64,000 nucleotides of DNA from Vicia villosa. Lineage: Eukaryota; Streptophyta; Magnoliopsida; Fabales; Fabaceae. Position numbers and translations under genes: made by a program. The stretch is taken from NCBI RefSeq assembly GCF_029867415.1, contig NW_026705578.1:310001-374000 (forward strand), read 5' to 3'. Positions within the stretch are counted from its first letter, which is position 1. Each line of letters begins with the position of its first letter. The notes under the pieces are model-generated. The model saw only the letters and a program-made list of their open reading frames with translations, searched no databases and was not told the origin of the DNA. Below are positions 48,001 to 58,849 of this stretch, in pieces.

Positions 48001-48768
48001 TTCTTCACATTTTCCTTCCCAAAATGACCCAACTTTGACAAGGCCTATCTCCCTCAATTTTTGAGGTATAGGAGTGTTCTAAGACATTTTGGAAACCTTA
48101 GAGAGTCCTCTAACCAGTGTCTTTGGTCTCATATCAAAATCTTTTTCCATGTTCATTTCATGACCTTTTGAAAAACATGTCTTTTTGTTGACTTTTGAAA
48201 AGGACCTGTAATGTATGAGGCCATAATTCTTAAACCATTGACCTATGAGCTTTGATTCTTGTACCATTGGATAGAGGAGTGAATTCCCTTCAAAATGAGC
48301 TTTGGTGGGAATTTTTCTGATGAAGTATGAATTTTTGGTGAATTTTCAAAGTTTGGTTGACTTTTTCAGTTCATGCCAAAAATAGTAACTTTTGACTTTT
48401 GACTTTTCTGATCTTTCCTTGCATCATCATGATCAACCCTTGATCAAATGATGATTTTAGGGTTATGGGGATGTTGTTGACCAAATATCTTGAACTTTGA
48501 CTGTATCTTTGACTTGAAATGACAGTTTTGTCCTTGAGGGTCGACTGTTGACCTAAACATGATTTGAAGGACCAAACTTGTTCTGTTTGACTTGAAATTT
48601 CATATGGAGATACTTTGGGATATTAGGGAACTTATTGAACCACCTTGAGCCATTGATTCAGTGTTTTTCCCTTGAATTAGTCAAACCCTAGTTTAGAGTT
48701 TCTGTATAGGAGACTGTATTTTGGAGCTTTGTATTTTGAATAGCATGGGCAAATTTTGGGGTATGACA
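45065..48768 (-). repeat. 5' LTR of Ogre B
   Basis: 3704 bp, TGTCATACCCC... at 48768 to ...CCGTATTACA at 45065 on the minus strand. Next to the PBS, hence the 5' LTR. Five GCAACAG units at 45759-45793, against six in the other LTR; otherwise no difference was noticed. Confidence 0.96.
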
Positions 48769-48773
48769 GTTAT

Positions 48774-49385
48774 CATTCCACATGGGAGGTGGAAAGTGTT
48801 AAATGTACTGTCCCAATAGTACAAGCTAGATAACAACAAAGGTTGACAATAACTAAAACCTAGTTTTGACATTTGAATTAGGTCGAAGATGCCTAATTCT
48901 TTCCAAAGTGAAGTTTTTTGGGTCTCAACTTTATCTAACCAAGATAAATATGATTTATCTAAAGATGGACAAGAGCGAAATGGCCTAAAGTTGTCCGTAA
49001 TATAGTCCAGTTGGAAAGCTTCTCTCGTTTCCCTGTTGGAATCAACAGATTGCTGGGTTAAGCCTTTTTTCTTGGAAGGATTGGTTTTGTTCACTATGGG
49101 TTTTGTGTCAAAGTGACATGAGAAAATTTTTACGCATTTTTCTAAATGACCTTCTGGGGCTAACGGCCCTAAAAACCCTAATGTGATTACACAAAGAAGA
49201 GATGGAATCATTACCTGAGAAGCCATGATAATTCTTTGTTCTTTTATAAGTTTTGGGGGTGTGATGTTCTCCCGATTTCCAGTAGTCACGATCTTGCTTG
49301 TTTGAGTATTGTGAAGACCAGAACTCTTTGAGGAGCCAATGTCTGTGGTTTGCGTTAATTTCTTTGGTTACTTATCAGAAGGCAT
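48774..49385 (-). pseudogene. PMD gene relic, 5' segment
   Basis: Start of a plant mobile domain family gene. An ATG at 49383-49385 begins MPSDK and meets a TAA at the sixth codon; the same frame then stays open through a MASQ Met, a YLSWLDKVETQK block and FHLPCGM, where Ogre B is inserted. These blocks are characteristic of aminotransferase-like/PMD proteins. Translation from a later Met (49289 or the MASQ codon) would avoid the TAA but still run into the Ogre B LTR and end at 48693. A TATA box lies about 120 bp upstream. Function unknown; non-functional here. Confidence 0.75.
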
Positions 49386-49505
49386 TGTGATTTTTAGGTT
49401 TTGTTCTAAAAAAAGGGTTTCTGAAAAAGAGTTGCAGAGATTGTGAGGAAGAAGGAAGGTTGAAGATAAAGTTGCGTAAAAAGAGAAGTTTAAGGTAATG
49501 ATGGG

Positions 49506-49513
49506 TTTTTATA
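49506..49513 (-). promoter_or_regulatory. TATA box of the PMD gene relic
   Basis: The minus strand reads TATAAAAA about 121 bp before the ATG at 49385, followed by a T/C-rich leader. Position and sequence suit a plant TATA box. Confidence 0.5.
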
Positions 49514-50788
49514 GAGTCAGCTTACGAAGAGTAGGTTATACTTGTCAGAAATATTGGGTTACGTGCCACCCGTTTTAAAGGACAGCTGTAAAATGACTGT
49601 TTAGTTTCTCGGGAGTTGGAAGTTATGATGAATAATAACTGCACGCACGTCTCGATGAGACGTTTTGAGAAGGTAAACCACGATTGATTGACAGTTACCA
49701 CTGTAGAACTAAAAAGTAGTCGAAATCTAGAGTTACAAGAAATGCCTATCTCTGCATGAATTCGAAATAGAAATTTATTGGGGGCAATTTTTAGCTAAAG
49801 ATTTCGATTAAAGGATTGTGATACCTTGAAGTGTTGGATTATGATGAAGAAATAGTTCTCATAGAGCTATTTAAGGATTTTCTCTTTGGAGGAAATGTTA
49901 TTCGACCAAGAGTAGCTTTTGTAATACAAGTATCCTTCGACGGAAGCGCTCATGATCGAAATGCTGAAGCGGGAAGATTTGAAATTCAAATGGGACGATT
50001 TGGTTAGCGGACGCGTGGGAACATCTGAAACGAAGTGAACGTTCGAAATATCGAACGTGGCAAAGATCTATGTAGAGACCGTTAGGGTCAAAATAGTATA
50101 AATAGGAGTAATATTGTTTATATTGATATGTTCGAATCAATATACAAAAATTCACAAAAATACTCGAAGAACCAGCGTGAGAGAAAATAGTCTTTGCTGA
50201 AACAATGTATGTGTGAAGAACATCATATTTATATTTCATGTTATTTGTTTAATGCAAAGTTATATTTTTAGTCGAAGTCTATGTTGTTTATGCATTTACT
50301 CTATTTCGTTTTGAAATTATTTACTTATTGCAATTTACATTAGAAAGTTGTGTATATTCACAAACTAGAAGATTATTGAACATGAATGAAATCTCTGAAA
50401 CACTATTTGACAATGTCCTAGGATCAATCTAGTCGATCATGCGAGTAACCAGATTGTTTAAACACTTTGGAAGACTGACGGTTGTTTAACAGAAATCACT
50501 GGTAAACAGTAGTAGCAAAGGCTTAGGGGGGATTGTTCCTAGTCGGCCAAAATACCAGCAAACTGGTGGAACCTCACTAGAGGACCGAACACCTGATCCG
50601 AGTTACCGATGCATAAACTCCTATCACATCTGGATAAAGGGCTCCTCGTAACACACTATAGATTATGTGATAGATATTTTAACCATTTGTCATATATTAT
50701 TTCAGCTTGTTGTGAAAATTATGCCTAGAACAGAGTATAATAGGGAACACGATGGGACGCAAGAGGAACAACAAGGATTGGTTATAAC
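49514..50788. other. Unassigned repeat debris upstream of the PMD relic
   Basis: No gene is supported. A polypurine-like site TTATTGGGGGCAAT at about 49777-49790 (plus strand) is followed by LTR-like sequence with GTATAAATAGG near 50097. A short frame MPRTEYNREHDGTQEEQQ begins at 50729 and is cut at 50789. This looks like an old LTR plus leader of an unidentified retroelement; edges cannot be defined. Confidence 0.4.
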
Positions 50789-51028
50789 TGTTATTCCTTA
50801 CTTTCTCTTTGATCAAGATTACAAGTGTTACAAAAATAACAAATAAGTCTCTCACCCTAAATTAGGATTTACATTACGCAATGATGATAGACTAATATGT
50901 TATTTATAATAAACCTAAGATACTAAACTAATGGGAATTTTCACAAATACCCATTACAAACCAACTTAGGGTACAAGCTAACTTAAACAATTTGACATAA
51001 CAAACAGGCCCAATTCGAAATCCTAACA
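50789..51028 (-). repeat. Short copia-type LTR candidate
   Basis: On the minus strand TGTTAGGATTTCG at 51028 runs to ...GTAAGGAATAACA at 50789, 240 bp with TG...CA and inverted TGTTA/TAACA ends. Size and the AAGATTACAAGTGTTAC-like end suit Ty1/copia. The flanking five bases do not match, so it is not a clean solo LTR; it may be the 3' LTR of a decayed element whose body lay at 51029-51300. Confidence 0.45.
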
Positions 51029-51352
51029 ACCCTAGCATTTTGACACCCACATACTAGAACACACTTCGACTACAGTATGTAGATCTTCGACAGCAGCATG
51101 CGAACAAACTTCGACCTCTTGCATATTCTCTGTCGAACTAGAAACTACCCTTCGACATAATAAAGTTTGATCCAAATCTTCCACAGCCACCGTATCAAAT
51201 GTACTCTCTCCCTTCATATGATTAAACTCTCGTTCAGGGACTGAACTGAACCACAATCCACCCCATTTGGGCAAAAAGGTTTCCTTGTTGTTATATGACA
51301 ACGATCATTAATTATCAAAAGAAGAAATGATTGATCCAGCTAATATGACTCA

Positions 51353-52495
51353 ATGGATCAACTTCCACGGATCGATGCTTCCGTGGATGGTGTTTGGTAC
51401 AGGATTCTCGTGAAGGAAGATACAACGGTGAGGGTGGGAGATCTGGAGGAATCCTCTACAGGATCTGTGTTCTCTTCGGACGATTCGGTGGACTCCGTTT
51501 CCACGGCGGAGGAAGGTTCCGGCGAGATGAAGGATTCAAATGGTGATGGCGCGTGCGAAGGGGTTTCTGGCTCACATTCCCAGGAAAGTGTCAGAGAACC
51601 TGAAACATCAACATCAGTAGATCAGGGAGGAGGATATTGTGGAAAAGGTTTTAAGGAAGTAGGCTTCAAGGAGGGTGCTTTACTGTCAGGAAAGGATGTT
51701 CAGGAAGGAACAGTTAGCTTTTCTAGTGTAACTCCTAGCAGGGTGGGTTGTACTGGGACCGATGACTTTTCTGGGAAGGAGAGAATTGAAAAGGTGGAGA
51801 CGACAAAGCAGAATGCCGCAGAAGAGAGAGATAAGGTTTTGTGTCTAGGTGTTGAGGCATCGTTGGGCCCCACTAGTCATGGGCCTATTATTTTTTCTGA
51901 GGAGGCCCAAAAACGCAACTTGGACCCAGGTTTTGCTGGTAAACCCATTTTAGTTGCCACGAAGGCCCTTTTGGAAAGTAGTGAAGACGTTTCCAGCTTT
52001 ATTTCTACTTCTCCTTTGGTGGGACCCAATTTTTTGGAAAGAGAAGCTGTTGTCAAAGGTGGATTGTCCATGCACGTTAATAAGAATATAGAAGCGGGGG
52101 AGGCACTGTCTTTTGATGCCCAATGCCTTAAATTGAAAAATTCTAAGAAGGTGAGAAAGCAATTGAGGGAGACTTTCAATCTGGGAGAAAGGGTTGATAA
52201 CTTCATGTACCCTCCTGAACTAATGCTCCCCATGAACCCCGATTTAGAACACCATCTCGTTGAGCAGGATTACTCGAGCAATTCTCTTACCCACTCGGAT
52301 GTGAGGAATTGTAATGCTAGAATTATCAAAAGGGGTATTGGTGCGTCCTCGGAGGGTCTTTGGAAATCCATGCAATTGTTGGGAATTAATTACAATTCGG
52401 ATTTTTGCAAACCTATCGCAAAACTAGAGGAGATGGAGCTTCGTGGTCACAAAGGGAAGGAGATTTCAAAGGAGACTCAAAATGGTTTCAAATGA
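51353..52495 (+). CDS. LINE ORF1, 5'-truncated
   Basis: 380 residues of the C-terminal part of a plant L1-type ORF1 (gag-like RNA-binding protein). The frame opens after a TAA at 51341-51343 and begins MDQLPRIDAS. A VWYRILVKEDTTVR block near the start is typical of the linker that follows the N-terminal RNA-binding domain; the DUF4283-like domain and CCHC knuckle of full plant ORF1 proteins are missing. The rest is Ser/Glu-rich and low in structure. The stop overlaps the ORF2 start as ATGA (52492-52495). Confidence 0.75.
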   Translation: MDQLPRIDASVDGVWYRILVKEDTTVRVGDLEESSTGSVFSSDDSVDSVSTAEEGSGEMKDSNGDGACEGVSGSHSQESVREPETSTSVDQGGGYCGKGFKEVGFKEGALLSGKDVQEGTVSFSSVTPSRVGCTGTDDFSGKERIEKVETTKQNAAEERDKVLCLGVEASLGPTSHGPIIFSEEAQKRNLDPGFAGKPILVATKALLESSEDVSSFISTSPLVGPNFLEREAVVKGGLSMHVNKNIEAGEALSFDAQCLKLKNSKKVRKQLRETFNLGERVDNFMYPPELMLPMNPDLEHHLVEQDYSSNSLTHSDVRNCNARIIKRGIGASSEGLWKSMQLLGINYNSDFCKPIAKLEEMELRGHKGKEISKETQNGFK

Positions 52496-55400
52496 TTATT
52501 TTCTCCCTAAAAATTAGAGGAGGTGGCAAGAGGGTGAAGAGGAAGAGGATTGGTTTCAATATTCAGAGAGGTAGGGCGGATGTTGCTTTCTTACAAGAAA
52601 CAAAATTGAGGGATATTCAGTTTCATCATGTCAAGGAGTTTTGGGGTGATGAGTGGGTGGAATGGTCTCATTTCGAGGCGGGAGGGATGCTTATTATGTG
52701 GCGGAAAGATTTCTTCAATCTTAATTTTAGTTTTCGTGGAGAGGGATTTCTAGGTATTTGTGTGGAGAAGGATAACAAAAGGTTATACTTGGTCAACATT
52801 TATGCGTCTTGTGATCACAAAACTAGAGTGAATTCTTGGAGAAAGTTAGTGGATTTGAAGAGGAGGAGTGTTGTTGGATCTTGGTGTGTAGGTGGGGACT
52901 TCAACATTGTCTCATCTTCGGAGGAGAGAGTTGGCATTTCGAGAAGGAACTATAGAAAGGAAATGACCGACTTCTTGGACTTTATAGATGAGATGGAGTT
53001 AGTGGATCCACCTACGATTGGAGGGAAATTTACTTGGTCTAATAGAAGCGGGAGTGCTATGAGTAGATTGGATAGATTTCTTTTATCTTCTTCTTTTATT
53101 GATGATTGGAAAGTGGAGGGTCAATCTATTGGTGCTAGAGATGTGTCGGATCACTCTCCCATTTGGATTCGAGACAACAAAAGGAATTGGGGACCAAAAC
53201 CGTTTAGATTTAACAATCTTTGGTTTAGTCACAAGGACTTTTTTTCCTTTGTGGAGAAGGAGTGGAATTCCGTGAAGATGAAGGGTAGAGGTGATTTTTG
53301 CCTTGTTGAGAAAATGAAGGTTCTTAAATCGAAATTATCTTTGTGGAACAAGGAGGTGTTCGGGTGGATTGACACAAACATAGAGGAGGCGGGAAAAGAA
53401 ATGCACTTTTTAGATAACAAGTTTGCTCTTTTTGCAGGTAACGTACCGGAGGAGGAGGTGATTAAAAGATCTAAGGCGGCCATGGCGTTTTGGGAAAATC
53501 TTTACAAAAAGGAAGGTTTTCTCCGGCTTAAGTCGAGGCAATTGTGGCTTGCCGAAGGCGATGGCAACACAAGATACTTTCATAATTCCCTTAAAGAGAG
53601 GAGAAGGAGGAATGATCTTTGTTCTCTTAAGTCTAGTAGGGGTGTTCTTGAGGATGCCATGGAGGTAAAGGACTTTGTTTTCAATCATTTTAAGTCTTTT
53701 TTTGAGGAGTCGGAGGAGCTTAGGCCGAACCTAAGTGGTGTGGTTTTGAAGAGTCTTAGTGGGCCGGAGGGGTTGAGGTTGGAGCGGCCGTTCTCGGAGA
53801 TGGAGATTAAGGAGGCAATTTGGGCGTGTGATGGTAACAAAAGTGTCGGGCCGGATGGTTTCTCTCTTGAGTTTTTCAAGAAGTTTTGGGTTGTGATTAG
53901 GGAAGATGTTTTGAAGATGTGTAATGATTTTTATATTAGAGGCTCTCTTGTGAAATCTATTACCTCATCTTTCATTGCTTTGATTCCAAAATCCAACAAC
54001 CCACAATCTTTAGGTGACTTTCGACCTATTTGTTTGGTGGGTAGCATTTACAAGATCATTGCTAAAATTCTAGCGGCTAGAATTAAGGAGGTCATTGGTA
54101 TTCTTGTTTCTAACAACCAAACCGCCTTTGTTCCGGGAAGAAATATGATGGATGGTGTTCTCTTGGTCAACGAAATTATTGATTGGTCGAGAAGGAAGAA
54201 GAGAAGTTGTCTCTTGCTTAAGGTGGATTTTGAGAAGGCTTATGACTCCGTATCTTGGCAATATCTTAGAGAAACTATGGTGAGGATGGGCTTTGGAGTA
54301 AGGTGGATGAGATGGATGGAAGCGTGCATTTTTAGTAATCATATGTCCGTTTTGGTGAACGGTAGTGCAACTAAAGAGTTCAAGGTTCACAAGGGTTTAA
54401 GACAAGGGGATCCGTTGTCTCCTTTTCTCTTTGTGATAGCCATGGAAGGTTTGACCGCCTTAGTGAAGAGTTCGGTAGCATTAGGGAATTTTAAGCCATT
54501 CTTGTTTGGGGACAATGATAGTGTGGACATCCTCCAATTTGCGGACGATACCATTCTTTTAGGCGAAGCTTCTTGTGACAACATTTGGAATATGAAGGTT
54601 ATTTTGAGAGGTTTTGAATTGGTTTCCGGGTTGAGGATCAATTTTAACAAAAGCAATATTTTTGGAGTTAATGTTGGAGAGTGGTACATAAATGCCGCCT
54701 TGACTTTCCTATCTTGCAAGAAGGGGGCGATCCCTTTCAAATTCCTTGGTCTTATTGTGGGGGACAATCCTAGAAGGAAGAAAGTTTGGTTGGAAGTGGT
54801 GAACAACATTAGGAGGCATTTATCCTCATGGAAGGGGAGAAATATCACAATGGGAGGAAGAGTCACGCTTATAAACTCGGTATTGAATTCTATCCCTATT
54901 TTCACTCTATCTTTCTATAAGATTCCCGGAAAGATTGCAAAAGAAATTAGGAAAATTCAAAGCGAGTTCTTATGGGGTGGTAGTCTTGATAAAAGGTGCA
55001 TCCATTGGGTCAAATGGGAGGTGGTGTGCAAGCCGAAGGCGAAGGGGGGTTTGGGGATTAGAGATGTCAAAGAAATGAATAACGCTCTTCTCTTGAAATG
55101 AAAGTGGAGAATTCTTCATGATGCCGATGCCATTTGGAATAGATTTATCAAGATGAGGTATGTTTGCCCCAAAGTTAGGATTCAAATTAACGGAGGAATT
55201 TTGCATAGAAGTGACGATTCAATTTGGTGGAGAGATATGTGCAACATAAATGTGTTGGATGAATTTATCGATAATGGTTTCTCCGGTTGCTTCAAATGTG
55301 TGTGCAAGGATGGTAAGGATATTCTTTTTTGGCACAATAGGTGGTTGGGAGAACAATCTCTTTGTTTCGACTTCCCGGATTTATATGATTTATCTACAAA

Positions 55401-56214
55401 AAAGTATTGTACGGTGGAGGAGGTTATAGATTGGTATGGTGGAGCTTTTAGGTGGAAGTTGGAAGGCCTTTTCTCGAACGACCCTTCTCACGGCCACTCG
55501 GTGACAGCCGCGGCAGTTGCTGGCAGCAGCTGGGCTAGGCTGCGTGACTGCCTCCTCGCATACAGCCCCAGCGAGTTTGCCTCCGACACTTTTGTGTGGT
55601 CCTTGCACGATAACGACGAGTTCACCGTTGCGAGCATTTCTTCCGTGATTGATAGCGCGAAGTCTTGTGCTTGGGATTATCATGTGATTAATTCGTTGAA
55701 GGTAATGTGGGATCTTAAACTTCCTCCCAAGATTAAGGTCTTCACTTGGCGTCTTTTTATTGACCGGCTTCCTACTAGAGATAATTTGTTGAAAAGAGGT
55801 GTGACTAGTGTTGTGTGTCCGAATTGTGTGATGTGCGGCTCCTCTCTTGAATCTTCTTCCCATATATTCTTTTTTTGTCAAGAGGTGAAAGCGGTTTGGA
55901 ACTATGTCTTCACGTGGCTTGGTATAGCGGAGGAGATTAGTGTGGAAGATTTCCTTAGGTTCGAAGTCATCCAAGAAAAGGCGTTAGGTAGCAAGCGTAG
56001 AATTGCTATCAATTTTGTTTGGATAGCTACTCTTTGGTGTATTTGGCTTATGAGGAATGACATGATTTTTAAGGGGAAGGTTTTTAGTTTTGAGGTGGTG
56101 TGTACTAACATTGTGTTTCTTTCTTGGAGTTGGTTAGGTTGTGGATATACGAAGTTTAAACCAAACTACTACGAATGGTTTAAACTTCCTTTATCCGACA
56201 ATCATATACCATAG
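52492..56214 (+). pseudogene. LINE ORF2: endonuclease, reverse transcriptase, zf-RVT (one nonsense codon)
   Basis: About 1240 codons. Start MIIFSLKIRGGGKR at 52492 overlaps the ORF1 stop; the frame is also open from 52405. Apurinic endonuclease (about 1-220): FLQETKL, GGDFNIV, SRLDRFLL, SDHSP. RT (about 480-760): GDFRPICL, TAFVPGRNMMDG, KVDFEKAYDSVSW, GLRQGDPLSPFLF, FADD. C-terminal zf-RVT: KLPPKIKVFTWRLFIDRLPT followed by paired Cys and SHIFFFC. A TGA at 55099-55101 splits the frame where L1 relatives have Trp (AKWKWR-like block); the frame continues unbroken to 56214. Otherwise intact, so the element is young but disabled. Confidence 0.92.
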
Positions 56215-56277
56215 TGTCTTGTTATTTGTAAGGGTTGCACCCCTAGTGCGAGCTTTTCAATCAATCAATTGCTTATT

Positions 56278-56292
56278 AAAAAAAAAAAAAAA
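56278..56292 (+). other. LINE poly(A) tail
   Basis: Fifteen A bases end the element 63 bp after the ORF2 stop, after a short 3' end with TTGCTTATT. This fixes the 3' end and plus-strand orientation of the LINE. Confidence 0.85.
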
Positions 56293-56835
56293 CTTCCATA
56301 ATATGACAAGAATCGATAGAAGTCCATTATTATTGTCTAACTTCCATATAGCTCTATCACTAGTTATATAATAGAAAAACCGTATAACAATTAAGAATAG
56401 TTACATTTTTCATTATTATGATAATAAATAGTTATATTTTTTATTTTAGGCAAAGAGTAAAGTTATTTGAACACAAAAAATACGGTGTGTGAGTATGATT
56501 TATTTTACTTTTTTTGTCAATTAATTTCTACTTCGGAAGAAAATGGAAAACCATACACTTGCAGTAATGCTATGGTCACTTTTCTATGTTAAATAAATTA
56601 CTTTATTTATAATATCATCTATTGATGGATGATAATACTTCTTCTAGACATGTAGTCTAAAATCTGCCTCTATCTTTTTCAATCTTGTTTCTCTAATTTT
56701 TGGGTATTTTTGTGATATAAAATGTATATTCCAAATAAGTATGAGTTCAATTATTATGATATCATTATTAAATTATTACTTAATACATAAATAAAAAATA
56801 ACATTTAATTCTCAAAATTCTTGCCTAATAAATAC
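56293..56835. other. AT-rich host spacer
   Basis: AT-rich sequence between the LINE and the defensin-like gene. No gene or repeat family recognised; it should contain the distal promoter of that gene. Confidence 0.5.
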
Positions 56836-56843
56836 TATATAAA
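56836..56843 (+). promoter_or_regulatory. TATA box of the defensin-like gene
   Basis: TATATAAA 57 bp before the ATG, in ACTATATAAAGAG context. Suits a short 5' UTR. Confidence 0.65.
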
Positions 56844-56899
56844 GAGCTTGAAGATTATTATGCATATTGCTAGAGTTGTAAGAAGATCTTAAAAGAAAA

Positions 56900-57229
56900 A
56901 TGGCAACGCTCATATGCCAATCTCTTCTATTGGGACTTTTATGCATTGCATTGGTTCTGTCTTCAGGTACCAAAAATATTCTTAAAGGAAAATACTTTTT
57001 ATTTTATTTTTCTTGTATGCTAGTTTTTGTACATGTGTTATGGAAAATATTTGCATAGCTCAAAAGTTTGTGAATTTAAATTTTTGTGGCAGGAGCAACA
57101 CCAGATTTGAACAATTTATCACCTTTTCCATGCATTGGGCCATGCCAGAATTGTGACCAAATGTGCAGAAATGAGGGATATAATAAAGGTGGAGGTTGTT
57201 ACTCTACAGTTTGTTGTTGTCACTTTTAA
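56900..57229 (+). CDS. Secreted cysteine-rich defensin-like peptide, two exons
   Basis: Exon 1 56900-56966, intron 56967-57092 (126 bp, TCAG|GTACC ... GGCAG|GAG), exon 2 57093-57229. The split after the first base of a Gly codon right after the signal peptide is the usual defensin-like gene structure. Product about 67 residues: a signal peptide of about 23 (MATLICQSLLLGLLC start) and a small mature peptide with eight Cys in the pattern C-x3-C-x2-C-x3-C-x10-C-x4-C-C-C, ending CCCHF. A Gly triplet precedes Cys5. TATA box upstream and AATAAAATAA downstream (about 57301) support a live gene. It is probably extracellular, with a defence or signalling role; this spacing is not the classical plant defensin (gamma-core) pattern, so the subfamily is uncertain. 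It is not like nodule NCR signal peptides. Confidence 0.85.
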
Positions 57230-58840
57230 AGCCAGCATCTATGAGAAGCTAAAATAAAAAAGAAATTATGCAAGCAAAAAGTGAGAGTAAAAGTTGTTTC
57301 AATAAAATAATATGTACTTTAGTAAAACTATAATTGATATATTCCACAATAAAATTTTATTTTAGAACATCATTGTATTTTTGTAACAATGTTTTAAGAT
57401 TAATAGTATGTGTGATCTTGTTATGCTTAAAATTTGAAAATTTGAGAAGATGTGTTAGTTATGCGGAAAATATTGTTTATATAAATCTAGTTCATTTTTT
57501 AATAGTTTGGTGATGATTCTAGCCATTGAGAAATTAGAATTATGAAGGTTTATCAAATGTCGGGAAATATCTATTTCATGAGTCTATTTTGCGACGGTTC
57601 ATGAAATCATTGTTCCACCGATCGCAATTATTCGTTATTATTTAAAATCTGGTCCAAAAAAATTTTATCGATTTTAGCCGTTGCTAATATTTATGGTTTA
57701 TATATTTTTTAATATATTTTATGATCGTGTTACCAACATTGCTTATATATTGCGACCATTTGTATCCCATATTAGTTATAACTTTATTTTAAACAGATTA
57801 ATTTTGCCCAAATTTTAGCATTATTATGTGAATCATTAGAGGTTTGCAGAAATATAGAAATGTCACATGCTAACCAGATGTCCGTTCTATGTATCCGACA
57901 AATAAGTTAACTATCTACATTACTTTCATTTTGATGAAAAAACGGATCGCGTGTTACTAGTGATTTTATCGCTAAAAAAAATGTCAATCAGAGATTGTTT
58001 AGAAGTAGAAGGAGTTTTCGAGATGGTCAACTTGAAGTAGTGAAAAAAACCTGTCAGTTATGCCAATAGAACCCACCCTTTCTGGAGGCACATTGCAAAA
58101 ATAGAGATTTATTAAATGAATAAATTGGATGAGTATAAACTTTGGCAGCCAGTCATTTAGATTTAGATGAACCTTTGGTTTGCACAAGTACATGGCATCT
58201 CTATTGTCATGTTGCCGTCTTGAGAGACATATTCTTTGAAGGAAGGAAAATTGAAACTGAGAGGTTTTGAAATAGTAAAGAAGAATAATAAATTATTCAA
58301 AAGCTACTCAAGGTACCAAATAATTAATCTTATCGAATTTTCTAAATTCTTATCTGATCTATTTAGGAAGTATTAGAAATAATTAGTTTGTGCTTGATTG
58401 ATTCATAAAAATATTCTATTAATAAGTCAAAAGCAAAACACATAAGTTAATTTTAGGGTTTAGGATTTAGGTTGGAGGTCCCATAGTTCTCCAGTTTAAT
58501 ATATCTTACTTAAAAAAAAAAAAAAGTTGATTTTACATTTCAATTTCTTTTTTAGTTTGAAAATATGTTATATAATTTAATGGTCTTCTATAACTATGTT
58601 TTGTACGTGTCTGTTGTAATTTAATTTGGTGGTGAAACCCACAATCAAACGGTTCGATTGTAATCACCAAAGTTTCATTACTTTGGACAATATGATTTGG
58701 TGTAATAGTAAAAGTTGTATATTGTGTAGTTTAAGTCATACAAAATAGAAGTATTTGGTTTGTATACAAAATAGAATATTTTATTTTTTAAAAAATAGTA
58801 TGCATCGGGAATACATTTTGTTTATTAAAATTAGAACTAC
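57230..58840. other. AT-rich intergenic DNA
   Basis: Holds the 3' end and probable poly(A) signal of the defensin-like gene (about 57301-57310). The remainder is AT-rich with short A runs (58510-58524) and no convincing frame. Confidence 0.5.
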
Positions 58841-58849
58841 ATCTGTTGA

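Larger units (their letters stand above)
30167..48768 (-). mobile_element. Complete, very young Ogre element (B)
   Basis: The element is 18,602 bp with LTRs of 3711 bp (3', left) and 3704 bp (5', right), PBS, ORF1, gag-pro, intron, pol, tandem-repeat 3' region and polypurine tract. GTTAT flanks both ends (30162-30166 and 48769-48773). The LTR length difference equals exactly one unit of a 7-bp repeat; no other difference was seen in the stretches compared. All three coding regions are open. It is inserted in the coding region of the PMD gene relic. Confidence 0.97.

Noticed and set aside
51032..51301. 89-codon minus-strand frame with VCSS/VEDL repeats
   Set aside because: It contains TCGAAG-type low-complexity repeats and no recognised domain; probably retroelement debris.
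51293..56309. ATATGACAA at 51293 and again at 56301 as LINE target duplication
   Set aside because: The right copy is eight bases away from the poly(A) tail, so it does not abut the element; a nine-base match in AT-rich DNA is weak.
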